In this document: positions 1 through 7,897 of the stretch, one piece after another | Layout: every line of letters begins with the position of its first letter | Numbering within the stretch: position 1 is the first letter of the stretch | NCBI GenBank assembly: GCA_005239795.1 | Contig: SBBH01000211.1 | Location: forward strand, 1 to 43,950 | Length of the DNA stretch: 43,950 bases | Reading direction: 5' to 3' | DNA from: Planctomycetales bacterium | GTDB lineage: Bacteria > Planctomycetota > SBBH01 | Translations under genes and position numbers: made by a program | Notes under the pieces: model-generated | The model's database searches: none | The model's input: the letters and a program-made list of their open reading frames with translations, nothing else | Told to the model about the DNA's origin: nothing

Positions 1-153
1 AGGCTGGAAGGTTTCTCCTATTATGGAACCAGCCGGTATAGAATCACGCCACTTTGGCATGAGCAGGGATCTGTGCACAAACTGGGGAAACTCGCGGGAT
101 CGCCGATTGACCCTCCTGGGTCTTGCGACTATCATGCGCTTAAAGGAGGAACC

Positions 154-342
154 GTGCCGATCGACAGAGAACTTCTGGAGATACTCGCCTGTCCCCTCTG
201 CAAGACGGAGGTCCGCCACGAGACGAGCGGGTCGTCTGAATCGCTTGTTTGCGTCCAGTGCCGCCGCCGTTATCCCATCCGCGACAACATCCCTGTGATG
301 CTGGTTGAGGAGGCTCAGGGGCCTGAAGCGGCCAAGGGCTAG
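154..342 (+). CDS. Trm112/YcaR-family small zinc protein
   Basis: A 62-residue protein with two zinc-knuckle pairs, CPLC near residue 12 and CVQC near residue 34, followed by RRRYPIRDNIPVML. This is the Trm112/UPF0434 (YcaR) pattern and size. Eukaryotic Trm112 activates methyltransferases; the bacterial role is poorly defined. The GTG start at 154 was chosen because a strong ribosome site (AAAGGAGGA, 142-150) sits just upstream and the peptide then starts PIDRELLEILACP, as in the family. An upstream ATG at 73 would add 27 unrelated residues. Bases 1-153 hold no gene I can support. Confidence 0.85.
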   Translation: MPIDRELLEILACPLCKTEVRHETSGSSESLVCVQCRRRYPIRDNIPVMLVEEAQGPEAAKG

Positions 343-462
343 TGCTTCGTACAAAAATTTTTCGTGCTGCGCACCAAAACTTTCGGCTCAGCACGAGTGG
401 TGAGCGAGGAAGTCTTGGTCATGTATAGGGAATGAAGACTTCTTAAGTCGAACCGCTAGCCC
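336..462. repeat. Nested inverted repeats between two genes
   Basis: The gap holds two tandem 8-bp perfect inverted repeats: TCGTGCTG at 362-369 with its complement at 389-396, and GAAGTCTT at 409-416 with its complement at 435-442. A 7-bp outer pair (GGGCTAG 336-342, CTAGCCC 456-462) encloses both and includes the stop codon of the preceding gene. It could be a terminator-like structure or a degraded mobile or REP-like element. The outer pair is short enough to be chance. Confidence 0.4.
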
Positions 463-498
463 GAGCGCCTGCCCTCTTTTTCGGCGCGGGGGTACAAC

Positions 499-1248
499 AT
501 GATCGCGTTCATCTCCGACATCCATTCGAATCTGGCCGCCCTCGAGGCGGTTTTAGGCGACATCCGCGCCAAGAAGATCGATGAGATCGTCTGCCTGGGC
601 GATGTCGTCGGGTATGGCCCCGACCCCGAAGCGTGCATCGATCTCTTGAAGGATCTGAAGACGGTCCTTCTTGGGAATCACGACGAGGCGGTTCTAACGG
701 GCGAGGCCTCGGACTTCAATCTACGGGCCCGGCGGGCTGCCGACTGGACCCGCCAGCGGTTGAGTGACAACATCCACAACGATCCCTTGAAGCAGGAGCG
801 GTGGAATTTCCTGGAGCGGATGGAATCGATCCGCCAGGAAGGGAACGTCACCTACGTGCACGGCTCGCCGCGCAATCCCACCAAGGAATATGTGATCCCG
901 CGGGACGCCACCAACCACGGCAAGATGAAGGACATCTTCGACCAGATCCCGCACCTTTGTTTCGGAGGGCACACGCATTTGCCGGGTGTCTTTACCGAAA
1001 AATTCGAGTTCTTCTCGCCACAGGATCTCCACAACATCTACATCCCGGACAGCTCCAAGGCCTTCGTGAATATCGGCTCGGTCGGACAGCCCCGCGACGG
1101 GGACATCCGCGCTTGCTATGCCACCTACGACGGCGAATCGGTCGTCTGGCGGCGCGTCGAATACGATGTCGATAAGACGGTCCAGAAGATCCACGCGATC
1201 GACGCTTTGGATAGGTCCCTGGGGGACCGCCTGTTGGAAGGACACTAG
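499..1248 (+). CDS. Calcineurin-like metallophosphoesterase
   Basis: A 249-residue cytosolic protein with the metal-binding motifs of calcineurin-like phosphoesterases in order: DIHSN (residues 7-11), GDVVGYGPDP (about 34-43), GNHD (about 60-63), a histidine at VHGSPR and GGHTH (about 153-157). It resembles the YfcE/MJ0936 group, which hydrolyse phosphodiesters in vitro with two divalent metals. The substrate cannot be inferred. It starts at ATG 499 after a weak GGGG. Its stop codon forms part of the inverted repeat that begins at 1245. Confidence 0.85.
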   Translation: MIAFISDIHSNLAALEAVLGDIRAKKIDEIVCLGDVVGYGPDPEACIDLLKDLKTVLLGNHDEAVLTGEASDFNLRARRAADWTRQRLSDNIHNDPLKQERWNFLERMESIRQEGNVTYVHGSPRNPTKEYVIPRDATNHGKMKDIFDQIPHLCFGGHTHLPGVFTEKFEFFSPQDLHNIYIPDSSKAFVNIGSVGQPRDGDIRACYATYDGESVVWRRVEYDVDKTVQKIHAIDALDRSLGDRLLEGH

Positions 1249-1338
1249 GATTCGCGCAAAATAATTGGTCGATTCTGTTGCAATGGACCGTTTTGATTCT
1301 GCTATCTTGTCATTCCCCTTTTTTTGCGCGAATCCTAG
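1245..1338. repeat. 94-bp element bounded by 17-bp perfect inverted repeats
   Basis: CTAGGATTCGCGCAAAA (1245-1261) is repeated as its exact reverse complement at 1322-1338, with 60 bases between. The left arm contains the TAG stop of the preceding gene. Immediately beside it is a second element of the same architecture (1340-1460). Either MITE-like terminal inverted repeats or a very large hairpin would explain it. No ORF lies inside. Confidence 0.8.
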
Positions 1339-1339
1339 A

Positions 1340-1460
1340 TAAGGGGCCGTGCAGAAAGGAATTGAATGAAAAGATCTCTCGTGAAAAATCTCCGAGGTAA
1401 TTGTTCGTGTTCTGTGAACCCTCCTATCAAACACGACAGTTATTTCTGCACGGCCCCTTA
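1340..1460. repeat. 121-bp element bounded by 18-bp perfect inverted repeats
   Basis: TAAGGGGCCGTGCAGAAA (1340-1357) is repeated as its exact reverse complement at 1443-1460, with 85 bases between. It follows the 1245-1338 element after one base and ends two bases before the yidC start codon, where a ribosome binding site would be expected. The arms differ from those of the first element, so these are two different repeats placed end to end. Weaker copies of both end types occur fused at 16150-16186. Confidence 0.8.
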
Positions 1461-1462
1461 GC

Positions 1463-3247
1463 GTGGATAAGCGATTTTTCACAGCGATGTTCGTCGGGAT
1501 CGCGGCGATGGTCGCCTATCTGGCGATCTGGAATCATTTCCATCCGCCACTTCCCCGAAAACTCGCGCCGACGGCCGGGAAATCTGCCGCCGTTCCTGTC
1601 GTGCAGGCGCCTGGGGCTGGCGATGCGGCCGCAAAGGAGGCCGTCGCGGCCACTTGGGCGGCGCTTCCTCCAGCGGCAGGTGCGCCGGCATCGGAGGCGC
1701 TCGCCGGAATCTCCATGGAGGGGAAGCCCCCGCGTTGGCGCGCGACGCTTGCCGCCCAGGGAGGGAGCCTGCGCGCCTGGACGATCCTGGCCGAGGGGGA
1801 TTCGAGCCTCCATGTCGACGGCCGGGTTGTCGCGGAAAGCGTTTCGGGGCGCTTTCCCGGCGAGGTGGTCCTGGGCGACAACGGCACCGCCGTGGATTTA
1901 GGGGGAGCCGTCTGGGAAGGGCGTCCGTCGGGGACAGGCGCTGCCTTCGCCGTGCGCCTGGTGAACGGCCTCGAGGTGGTGAAGGAGTACATCCCGGGTC
2001 CGGATCCCGACGGCCTCACCCTGCGCATCTCTTTTCGAAATCAAGGACACGCTCCCTGCACCTTCAAGCCCAAGATCCTGGCGGCCTGCGGGCTTCCCCA
2101 GAAGGAGGACCGCCAGGACACCCCCTATCCCAGCGAAGGTGTGATCCTGACGCGCCGTGAGGATGGGACGATCCGGCGCGTCGCGCAGGGTTTGAAGGAT
2201 CTTGAGAAGCCGCTTCCCTTCACTGAGGGGCCGGTTGTCTGGGGGGGGCTCGCCAACAAATACTTCCTCCTGTCGGTCCGGCCTGAGCTCGCGCCGGACG
2301 CGGCCGCCCCCCAGGCGGTCTGGGAGGCGCTCAAAAAGGAAAAGGAGAAGGACAAGACGGAACTCGGCCTCTGGTTCGAAGGGCCGGAGCTTGTGCTGGC
2401 ACCAGGCCAGTCGGCTGAGGCGTCATACCGAATGCTCGCGATCCCGAAGAAGCTCGCCCGGGCCGAGGCTCATGCGGATCTGGCCCTGGCGATCCATCGA
2501 CAATGGACGTGGTGGATCGAAGTTCCGCTTTTCGTGATTCTCACGTTCTGGTACGGCGTCACCGGAAACTACGGCGCGGCGATCCTCCTTTTGACGGTGC
2601 TTGTGAAGGTTCTCATGCACCCCTTGTCCGTCAACCAGCAGTCCTCGATGCAGAAGATGCAGGAGAAGATGAAAAAGCTCATGCCGAAGATCGAGGAGAT
2701 CAACGAGAAGTACAAGAACAACATGCGAAAGCGCACCGAGGAGACGATGAAGCTCTACAAGGAGCACGGGAACCCCCAGATGGCGGGGCTCAAGGGGTGC
2801 CTCCCGCTCCTCCTGCAGATGCCGATCTTTATCGCGCTCTACGCGGTGATCGCCAACGCCGTGGAACTGCGCGGAGCCCCTTTTTGTTTATGGATCCGGG
2901 ATCTGGCGGTGCCAGACAGGCTTGTGGTGCTCCCCTCCTGGGCTCAGGTCAACCTGTATTTAACTCGGATCGAGGATGTCAACCTCCTGCCGATCCTGAT
3001 GACGGTTGCCTCCTTCATTCAGATGTGGATGAACCCCGCGCCGCCGGCGGCCGACCCCGAGCAGGCCAAGCAGCAGAAGTTCACGCAGTACTTCGCGTTC
3101 GTTTTCATGGGGTTCATCCTCTACAACATGGCCTCGGGGCTCGTCCTCTACTGGTTCGCCAACACCGTCCTGGGGATTTTTGAATACAAACTGATCCAGC
3201 GGCGCTTGAAGGCCGCGAAGGCCTTGCCGCCGCTGGCGGTGTCATGA
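1463..3247 (+). CDS. yidC: Membrane protein insertase YidC
   Basis: A 594-residue inner-membrane insertase that helps proteins enter or fold in the membrane. There is an N-terminal membrane helix (about 6-26), an alanine/proline-rich linker, a periplasmic beta domain (about 85-335), and the conserved C-terminal insertase core from about 350. The core includes TM2 with LTVLVKVLMHPLS (K382 in place of the usual hydrophilic-groove arginine), a charged coiled-coil hairpin (395-435) and GCLPLLLQMPIFIALY. The length matches Gram-negative YidC. The start is GTG 1463: a stop at 1415 bounds the frame and no ATG intervenes. There is no visible ribosome site because an inverted-repeat arm abuts the start. 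mnmE follows with an ATGA overlap, a widespread pairing. Confidence 0.95.
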   Translation: MDKRFFTAMFVGIAAMVAYLAIWNHFHPPLPRKLAPTAGKSAAVPVVQAPGAGDAAAKEAVAATWAALPPAAGAPASEALAGISMEGKPPRWRATLAAQGGSLRAWTILAEGDSSLHVDGRVVAESVSGRFPGEVVLGDNGTAVDLGGAVWEGRPSGTGAAFAVRLVNGLEVVKEYIPGPDPDGLTLRISFRNQGHAPCTFKPKILAACGLPQKEDRQDTPYPSEGVILTRREDGTIRRVAQGLKDLEKPLPFTEGPVVWGGLANKYFLLSVRPELAPDAAAPQAVWEALKKEKEKDKTELGLWFEGPELVLAPGQSAEASYRMLAIPKKLARAEAHADLALAIHRQWTWWIEVPLFVILTFWYGVTGNYGAAILLLTVLVKVLMHPLSVNQQSSMQKMQEKMKKLMPKIEEINEKYKNNMRKRTEETMKLYKEHGNPQMAGLKGCLPLLLQMPIFIALYAVIANAVELRGAPFCLWIRDLAVPDRLVVLPSWAQVNLYLTRIEDVNLLPILMTVASFIQMWMNPAPPAADPEQAKQQKFTQYFAFVFMGFILYNMASGLVLYWFANTVLGIFEYKLIQRRLKAAKALPPLAVS

Positions 3248-4650
3248 CCGACACGATCGCGGCGGTCGCAACGCCGCCGGGGCCCTCCCCGCGCGCGATC
3301 CTGCGCCTTTCAGGGGTCGAAGCGATCGTCGTCGCCGCACGTGTGTTCACGCCCCGGAGCGGCGGCCCCCTCGCCGCTCAGCCTTCCTTTCGATGGATCG
3401 AGGGAACCGTCCGCTGGGAGGGCGCGCCAGGCCCCGGGAGCCTGGCCCCCGCGGGGCTCATCCTGATGCGCGCGCCAAAAAGTTATACGCGCGAGGAGAT
3501 GGCGGAGCTCCACGTGCCGGGGAACCCTGTGCTCGTGGGGGCTCTTTACGCGCGGATCCTAGCGGCCGGGGCGCGAAGCGCCGAACCAGGCGAGTTCACG
3601 CGGCGGGCCTTCGAGAACGGCCGCCTGGATCTGACGCAGGCCGAGGCGGTCTTGGGCGTGATCGACGCGGAGCGCGGCGAGGATCACCGGCGGGCCCTTG
3701 CGCTCCTTGGGGAAAACCGCCGCACGCGCGCGACGGCGCTTCGCGAATCGGTGGCGGGGCTTCTGGCGCTCCTGGAAGGGAGCTTGGATTTCGCTGAGGA
3801 GGGGATCGATTTTTTTCAGGACGAGAGTCTGCCCGAACAGATCCGATATTTGAGGGAAACGCTTTCGGCCGCCGCTGCAGATTCTCAGGTTCCGAGGGGG
3901 GATGTCGCGGCCGGCTTGCCTCGCCTCTTTCTCGTGGGGAAGGCGAACGCCGGGAAGTCGACCTTGTTCAACTCTCTTGTGCAGGGGAGCGGCGCCCTGC
4001 CCAATCTTGAAAGCCCCGTCGCCGGGACGACACGCGACATGATCGAAGCCGAAGTCTCTTGGCCCTTGGGAAACCGCGCGGTGGCATTCATTCTCGTCGA
4101 CACGCCGGGGTTTTTGGGGGAGGCGGCCGCGTGCGTTGACGAGACGGGCCATAAGCTTCTGGCCGCGGCCCTGGCAGGCCGTCCTTTTGTTCTTTTCGTG
4201 GCCGATGGCGGGCGCCCTTGGGAGAAGGAAGACGGCGAGCTCTACGAGCGGTGCCGAGGGTTGGCGCATCGGGTGGTGATCGCCAAGGGGGATCTCCCTC
4301 GCCGGTTGGATTGGGTTGGGGTCGTTGAGCCCGAGGCGGCCGCCGCGGCCTTAACGGCGAGCGCCCGGACGGGCGCAGGGATCCCGGAGCTCCAAAAAGC
4401 GCTTGCGGAGTGGATGGTTGATGAGAGGAGGAGCGACCCGGCCCGCGCCCAGGCGGCCGAAGGGGCCATTTACACGGCCGTCGGCGAGGCGCTCGATCGC
4501 GCTTGGGAGGAGGCCCGCCAGGGCGGGGCGCCGGAGCTCGTGGCCGCATCGCTCCGCGAGGCGGTGGAGGGGTTCTCGCCGCTTTTCGGGCCTGCTGCGC
4601 CAGAGGAGATGTTGGACCGGATCTTCGGAAAATTCTGCATCGGAAAATAG
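3244..4650 (+). CDS. mnmE: tRNA modification GTPase MnmE
   Basis: A 468-residue protein. With MnmG (encoded at 18422-20245) it makes the cmnm5/nm5 modification of uridine 34 in certain tRNAs. The N-terminal folate-binding domain (about 1-120, with PGEFTRRAFENGRLDLTQAEA) is followed by a helical domain and an inserted GTPase domain: G1 GKANAGKST (232-240), G2 GTTRD (261-265), G3 DTPG (286-289) and SARTGAG (about 373). The C terminus is the diagnostic CIGK. The G4 guanine-specificity motif, normally NKxD, reads AKGD (347-350), which is atypical. The start overlaps the yidC stop (ATGA). Confidence 0.95.
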   Translation: MTDTIAAVATPPGPSPRAILRLSGVEAIVVAARVFTPRSGGPLAAQPSFRWIEGTVRWEGAPGPGSLAPAGLILMRAPKSYTREEMAELHVPGNPVLVGALYARILAAGARSAEPGEFTRRAFENGRLDLTQAEAVLGVIDAERGEDHRRALALLGENRRTRATALRESVAGLLALLEGSLDFAEEGIDFFQDESLPEQIRYLRETLSAAAADSQVPRGDVAAGLPRLFLVGKANAGKSTLFNSLVQGSGALPNLESPVAGTTRDMIEAEVSWPLGNRAVAFILVDTPGFLGEAAACVDETGHKLLAAALAGRPFVLFVADGGRPWEKEDGELYERCRGLAHRVVIAKGDLPRRLDWVGVVEPEAAAAALTASARTGAGIPELQKALAEWMVDERRSDPARAQAAEGAIYTAVGEALDRAWEEARQGGAPELVAASLREAVEGFSPLFGPAAPEEMLDRIFGKFCIGK

Positions 4651-4661
4651 AGGGGAACGCG

Positions 4662-6803
4662 ATGAAAAAAAACTTAGGCGTGACGGCGATCCTGATTTTG
4701 GCATCGGCGCTCCCGGCAGGCCCGTCGCCGGCGGTGCGCCTCGAGACGCTTGATGATTTCAAGGTTCTCGAGGGGCGTTTCCAGGAAGCGGTCAAGGCCG
4801 TGCGCCCCGCCGTTGTCCATTTGGCCATCATAGGGGGGGATAGCGGCTCGGGGGTGATCATCTCCCCCGACGGCTGGATCGCCACCTGCTCGCACGTGGT
4901 CGGGCACAGACCCGGCGCCCGGGTCCGCGTGACCTTCGCCGACGGGCGCTCGGCCCCCGGGGTGACGCACGGGGTACATCTCGCGATGGATTACGGGTTG
5001 GTGAAGATTTCTTCCGAGGAAGAGGAAGGGGCAGACAAGAAACCGTTTCCCTTCGTCGAGTTTGGAGATTCCGAGGCGCTCATACCGGGGGAGTGGGTGA
5101 TTGCGATGGGCCATCCCTTGGCGCTTTTTAAGGGACGAGGGCCGGTTCCAAGATTTGGCCGCGTCGGCGGCCGCTTTCCGAGCGGATATCTCCAGATGGA
5201 CACCCCTGTGGCCCCCGGCGATTCGGGAGGGCCTGTCTTTGATCTCGCGGGGCGGCTTGTGGCGCTCAACGAAGCCCAGTCTCCCGACACGGTCACCGAG
5301 GGGGATTTCGCGCCCACGAACGACTTGAGGAAGGTTCTTGACCGCCTCAAGAACAGTGAGGTGCTGGGCGTCGAACGGATCGAGGGGAGCGGGGGAAGCG
5401 TCCAGAACCTGATGAAGCAAGCAGAATTCGATCAGTACATGGCCGCGTGTCTCGCCTTCGCCGAAGGGAAGATCGGCAAGGCGGCTGGGATTTTCGAACA
5501 CGTCTGCCAAGGGACGAAACCGGACGTGATGGTGTTTTACGACGCGGCGCGGGCCTTCTCCTTGTGGTCGGTCCAAGAAGGGGATCCTCAGGCCAAGGAA
5601 GAGAGGGCCCAGCGGGCGGTGTCGCTTCTCGCGCAGGCCCTTCCTTTGGGTTCGATCGATTCAGAGGCAATCGAGCAGGACGAGGCGTTCGCCCCCTTGA
5701 GAGAGCGTGCCGACTTCAGGGATTTGAGGGAAGTCCTGAGGGACAAGGGGCGCGCGGCCGGCGTGCCGCCAATCTACCGATGGCAGCTGCAGTACCCTTC
5801 CGCGACCGAAGCGGATCCCCGCCACCGGAAAGACGGCCCCGAACTCCTGAAAATCCTGTCGGCCGCGGCCCTCCCGTGCGGCCCAGCCATCTTTTCCGTC
5901 AAACAGGAAGGGCGGATCGCGGCGTTCGCCACCGCCGTCTCCCAGGAGGGGTTTCTCGTCACCAAGGCGAGCGAGCTTTTTTTTGATGCGCCCCTGGCGG
6001 TCGTGGGGGCGGATGGCCGCGAGATCCCTGCCATTATTGCCGCACAGGATGAGGCGACGGATCTCGCCCTCCTCAAGATCGAATCGCCTCTTCCTGCGGT
6101 GATCGCATTCGACGAAACCCAAGAGGCCGTGATCGGCGGGACCTTCCTTATTTCAGTCGCTCCAGGGGGGGCGGCGCTCTCCTGGGGGATTGTCTCCCTG
6201 CCCCGTTTCGAGACGGGGCGAGTGAATTCCGCCCGCCGCCCCCCTGGGAAAAAGCCAGGGCGGCCGTCGGAAAAACCCGGCCTGGGACTCTCGACGCGCA
6301 CGCTCGAGGGAAGCAAGGCGCTTGAGGTGACGGAGGTTGTGCCGCGGGGAGCGGCCCAGCGCGCCGGGGTCCTCCGCGGGGATGTCATACACCGTGCGGA
6401 CGGCCAAGCGCCTGAAACGCCGGAGCACCTTGCCGAAATCGCGGCGGCGAAAAGGGCTGGGGATGTCCTGGTGCTGCGCGTCGGCCGCCAGGACAAAGAG
6501 GGAAGCCCTTTCGTGCGCTACCTAGAGGTGAGGCTTGGTTCGGGCGGCGCGGGTTCCCGAATGGGCGAGGAGACGGCTCTGCGGGGGCCGGTGAGCGTCC
6601 GCTTTGAGGGGCTCGGAACCGTGGTCCAGCACGATGGCGTCGTCTGGCCGGCGCAGATAGGATCTCCGGTCGTGGACCTCGCGGGCCAGGTCCGGGGGCT
6701 CAATCTCGCGCGGCCGGATTGGACGGGGACCTATCTCCTCCCCGCCTCTCGCGCGGCTGAGGCCGTCAAGCAGCTCCTGGCCGCGGCCACCGAAAAGAAA
6801 TAA
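4662..6803 (+). CDS. Secreted trypsin-like protease with PDZ and inactive second protease lobe
   Basis: A 713-residue protein with a short signal peptide (MKKN then ILILASALPAGPSPA). The first trypsin-like domain (about 40-230) carries a complete triad: H78 (SHVV), D110 (MDYGLV) and S188 (PGDSGGP). A helical, TPR-like linker (about 250-365) leads to a second trypsin-like lobe. There the His position is Ser (VTKAS, 437), the Asp remains (ATDLALLKI, 467) and the Ser position is Ile (QIGSP, about 666), so it should be catalytically dead. A PDZ domain (about 540-610) lies inside this second lobe. Start ATG 4662 has AGGGGAA upstream and lies 11 bases after mnmE. It is probably a periplasmic quality-control or regulatory protease of the HtrA type. 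Confidence 0.85.
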   Translation: MKKNLGVTAILILASALPAGPSPAVRLETLDDFKVLEGRFQEAVKAVRPAVVHLAIIGGDSGSGVIISPDGWIATCSHVVGHRPGARVRVTFADGRSAPGVTHGVHLAMDYGLVKISSEEEEGADKKPFPFVEFGDSEALIPGEWVIAMGHPLALFKGRGPVPRFGRVGGRFPSGYLQMDTPVAPGDSGGPVFDLAGRLVALNEAQSPDTVTEGDFAPTNDLRKVLDRLKNSEVLGVERIEGSGGSVQNLMKQAEFDQYMAACLAFAEGKIGKAAGIFEHVCQGTKPDVMVFYDAARAFSLWSVQEGDPQAKEERAQRAVSLLAQALPLGSIDSEAIEQDEAFAPLRERADFRDLREVLRDKGRAAGVPPIYRWQLQYPSATEADPRHRKDGPELLKILSAAALPCGPAIFSVKQEGRIAAFATAVSQEGFLVTKASELFFDAPLAVVGADGREIPAIIAAQDEATDLALLKIESPLPAVIAFDETQEAVIGGTFLISVAPGGAALSWGIVSLPRFETGRVNSARRPPGKKPGRPSEKPGLGLSTRTLEGSKALEVTEVVPRGAAQRAGVLRGDVIHRADGQAPETPEHLAEIAAAKRAGDVLVLRVGRQDKEGSPFVRYLEVRLGSGGAGSRMGEETALRGPVSVRFEGLGTVVQHDGVVWPAQIGSPVVDLAGQVRGLNLARPDWTGTYLLPASRAAEAVKQLLAAATEKK

Positions 6804-6814
6804 GCCTTTGCAAT

Positions 6815-6853
6815 CGGGATTCGTCGTTCGCAGAAAACGAACGACGAAATCCG
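6815..6853. terminator. Putative bidirectional terminator hairpin
   Basis: A 16-bp arm at 6815-6830 pairs with 6838-6853 with two mismatches (inner 10 bp TCGTCGTTCG perfect) around a 7-base loop. It sits between two convergent genes, where a shared terminator is expected. There is no clear T-run on either side. Confidence 0.5.
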
Positions 6854-6890
6854 ATCGGTGAACGACGAGATGCGCGCACCAGACCCTGAT

Positions 6891-7265
6891 TCAAGAGCTC
6901 CCTGCCTCACCTCTGTAAACGCACTGCGTGGTGCAGGTTTCGCGCACGGTGACAGACGCCAAGAGGGGGAGGGCCGGCTTCACGCGGTCGTAAATCCACC
7001 GGGCCAAGATTTCTGAAGTGGGATTCTCGAGCCCTGGGATGTCGTTCAGGTTGTAGTGGTCCAGCTGTGCTAGAAGCGGCTCGGCCGCCGCTTTGATGTC
7101 GCCGTAGTCGAGAAGCCATCCCGTTTTGGGGTCGACTTCCCCCGCGACTGCCACCTCGAAGCGGAACGAATGGCCGTGGAGCCGTCCGCATTTGTGGCCC
7201 GGCGGGACATGCGGCAGGCGATGAGCGGCTTCGAACCGGAATTCTTTCGTGAGCTCAACGTTCAT
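6891..7265 (-). CDS. queD: 6-carboxytetrahydropterin synthase QueD
   Basis: A 124-residue protein of the PTPS/QueD fold. It converts dihydroneopterin triphosphate to 6-carboxy-tetrahydropterin, the first committed step to queuosine. Zinc ligands are H15, H30 and H32. The catalytic cysteine is C26 in C-x3-HGH, the spacing typical of QueD rather than of biopterin-making PTPS. LDHYNLND and VRETCTT carry the remaining catalytic region. ATG 7265 was chosen because family homology begins at MNVELTKEF; the frame runs on upstream through a low-complexity C-rich repeat. The neighbour folB uses a related pterin, dihydroneopterin, from the same GTP-derived pathway. Confidence 0.9.
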   Translation of the reverse strand: MNVELTKEFRFEAAHRLPHVPPGHKCGRLHGHSFRFEVAVAGEVDPKTGWLLDYGDIKAAAEPLLAQLDHYNLNDIPGLENPTSEILARWIYDRVKPALPLLASVTVRETCTTQCVYRGEAGSS

Positions 7266-7285
7266 AGGGAAAGAATTCCGGAAAT

Positions 7286-7309
7286 CCCAAACCCCAAACC
7301 CCAAATCCC
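7286..7309 (-). promoter_or_regulatory. G-quadruplex motif in the queD leader
   Basis: The + strand has C-runs at 7286-7288, 7292-7295, 7299-7302 and 7307-7309 separated by 3, 3 and 4 bases (AAA, AAA, AAAT). The queD transcript therefore carries GGG-N4-GGGG-N3-GGGG-N3-GGG about 21-44 bases before the start codon. Four tracts with short loops meet the usual quadruplex pattern. A role in translation or transcription is inference. Confidence 0.55.
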
Positions 7310-7324
7310 AAACAAACGGACAAA
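7309..7324. repeat. 16-bp direct repeat, copy 1
   Basis: CAAACAAACGGACAAA here is identical to 22159-22174 at the end of the topVI-B gene. Both copies lie in CAAA-rich low-complexity DNA. A looser relative (AAATCCAAAATCCCAAGC) is at 37258-37275 upstream of the SDR gene. They look like members of an intergenic C/A-rich repeat family. Confidence 0.6.
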
Positions 7325-7425
7325 CGCAAAATAGAGAAAAGCACAAACACAGTATGCGCTTTTTCAAAGAAACGTCTCGCAGCAACTCCAACCAAACTAA
7401 CCATCGATGATCTCCGCACGATCCC

Positions 7426-7782
7426 TCAGGTTCTTTTTCGGTGGATTTCCACCGCTGTGCCGGCGGCGCCGGGGATCGCGGCGGGCTTGGTGACGCAGAC
7501 GGTGACGGCCTCGACGGGGAATTCCTTGAGGAGCATCCGGGCGACCCCTTCGGCTAGGGTTTCCAAAAGCTGGGCCTTGCGCGCCGCGCAGAAGTCGCGC
7601 GTCTTCTCGGCCGCCCGCGCGTAGTTGGGGGCGTACCGCAGGTCGTCCGTGGCGCCGGCCCGCGTTAGATCGCAAATCATCTCGAGGTCCACGAGGATCC
7701 GCTGGGGGATTTCCCGTTCATGGGGAAGCGTCCCCACGATGCAGTCGACGGCGAGCCTTGAGATGATGATTCTGTCGTCCAT
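7426..7782 (-). CDS. folB: Dihydroneopterin aldolase FolB
   Basis: A 118-residue protein that cleaves dihydroneopterin to 6-hydroxymethyl-dihydropterin and glycolaldehyde in folate synthesis. Family residues are visible: E22 in TLPHERE, Y54 in APNYARAAE and the catalytic K99 in VTVCVTKP. Length is normal. Start ATG 7782 gives MDDRIIISRLAVDCIVG, matching family N termini. Earlier in-frame ATGs (for example 7899) would add unrelated sequence and overlap divergent pyrR. The intergenic distance to queD is 160 bases on the same strand, so co-transcription is possible. FolX is a less likely alternative. Confidence 0.88.
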   Translation of the reverse strand: MDDRIIISRLAVDCIVGTLPHEREIPQRILVDLEMICDLTRAGATDDLRYAPNYARAAEKTRDFCAARKAQLLETLAEGVARMLLKEFPVEAVTVCVTKPAAIPGAAGTAVEIHRKRT

Positions 7783-7897
7783 CGGAGGCTGGAGTGTCTC
7801 GGATCTTCCTTCCGGCGTCCAGATCTGGTCTTTTGCTTCAGGAAGGGGCGCGATTGTACTCGCGGGATTTTCCTCTGCGGCGTAGAATCCATTTTTC

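Noticed and set aside
23..298. Small frame over the Trm112-like gene
   Set aside because: Out of frame with the clear CxxC/CxxC protein that has a strong ribosome site.
7783..7897. pyr attenuator or PyrR-binding loop upstream of pyrR
   Set aside because: Only a short CCAGATCTGG palindrome and weak promoter-like boxes; no PyrR-binding consensus or terminator pair.
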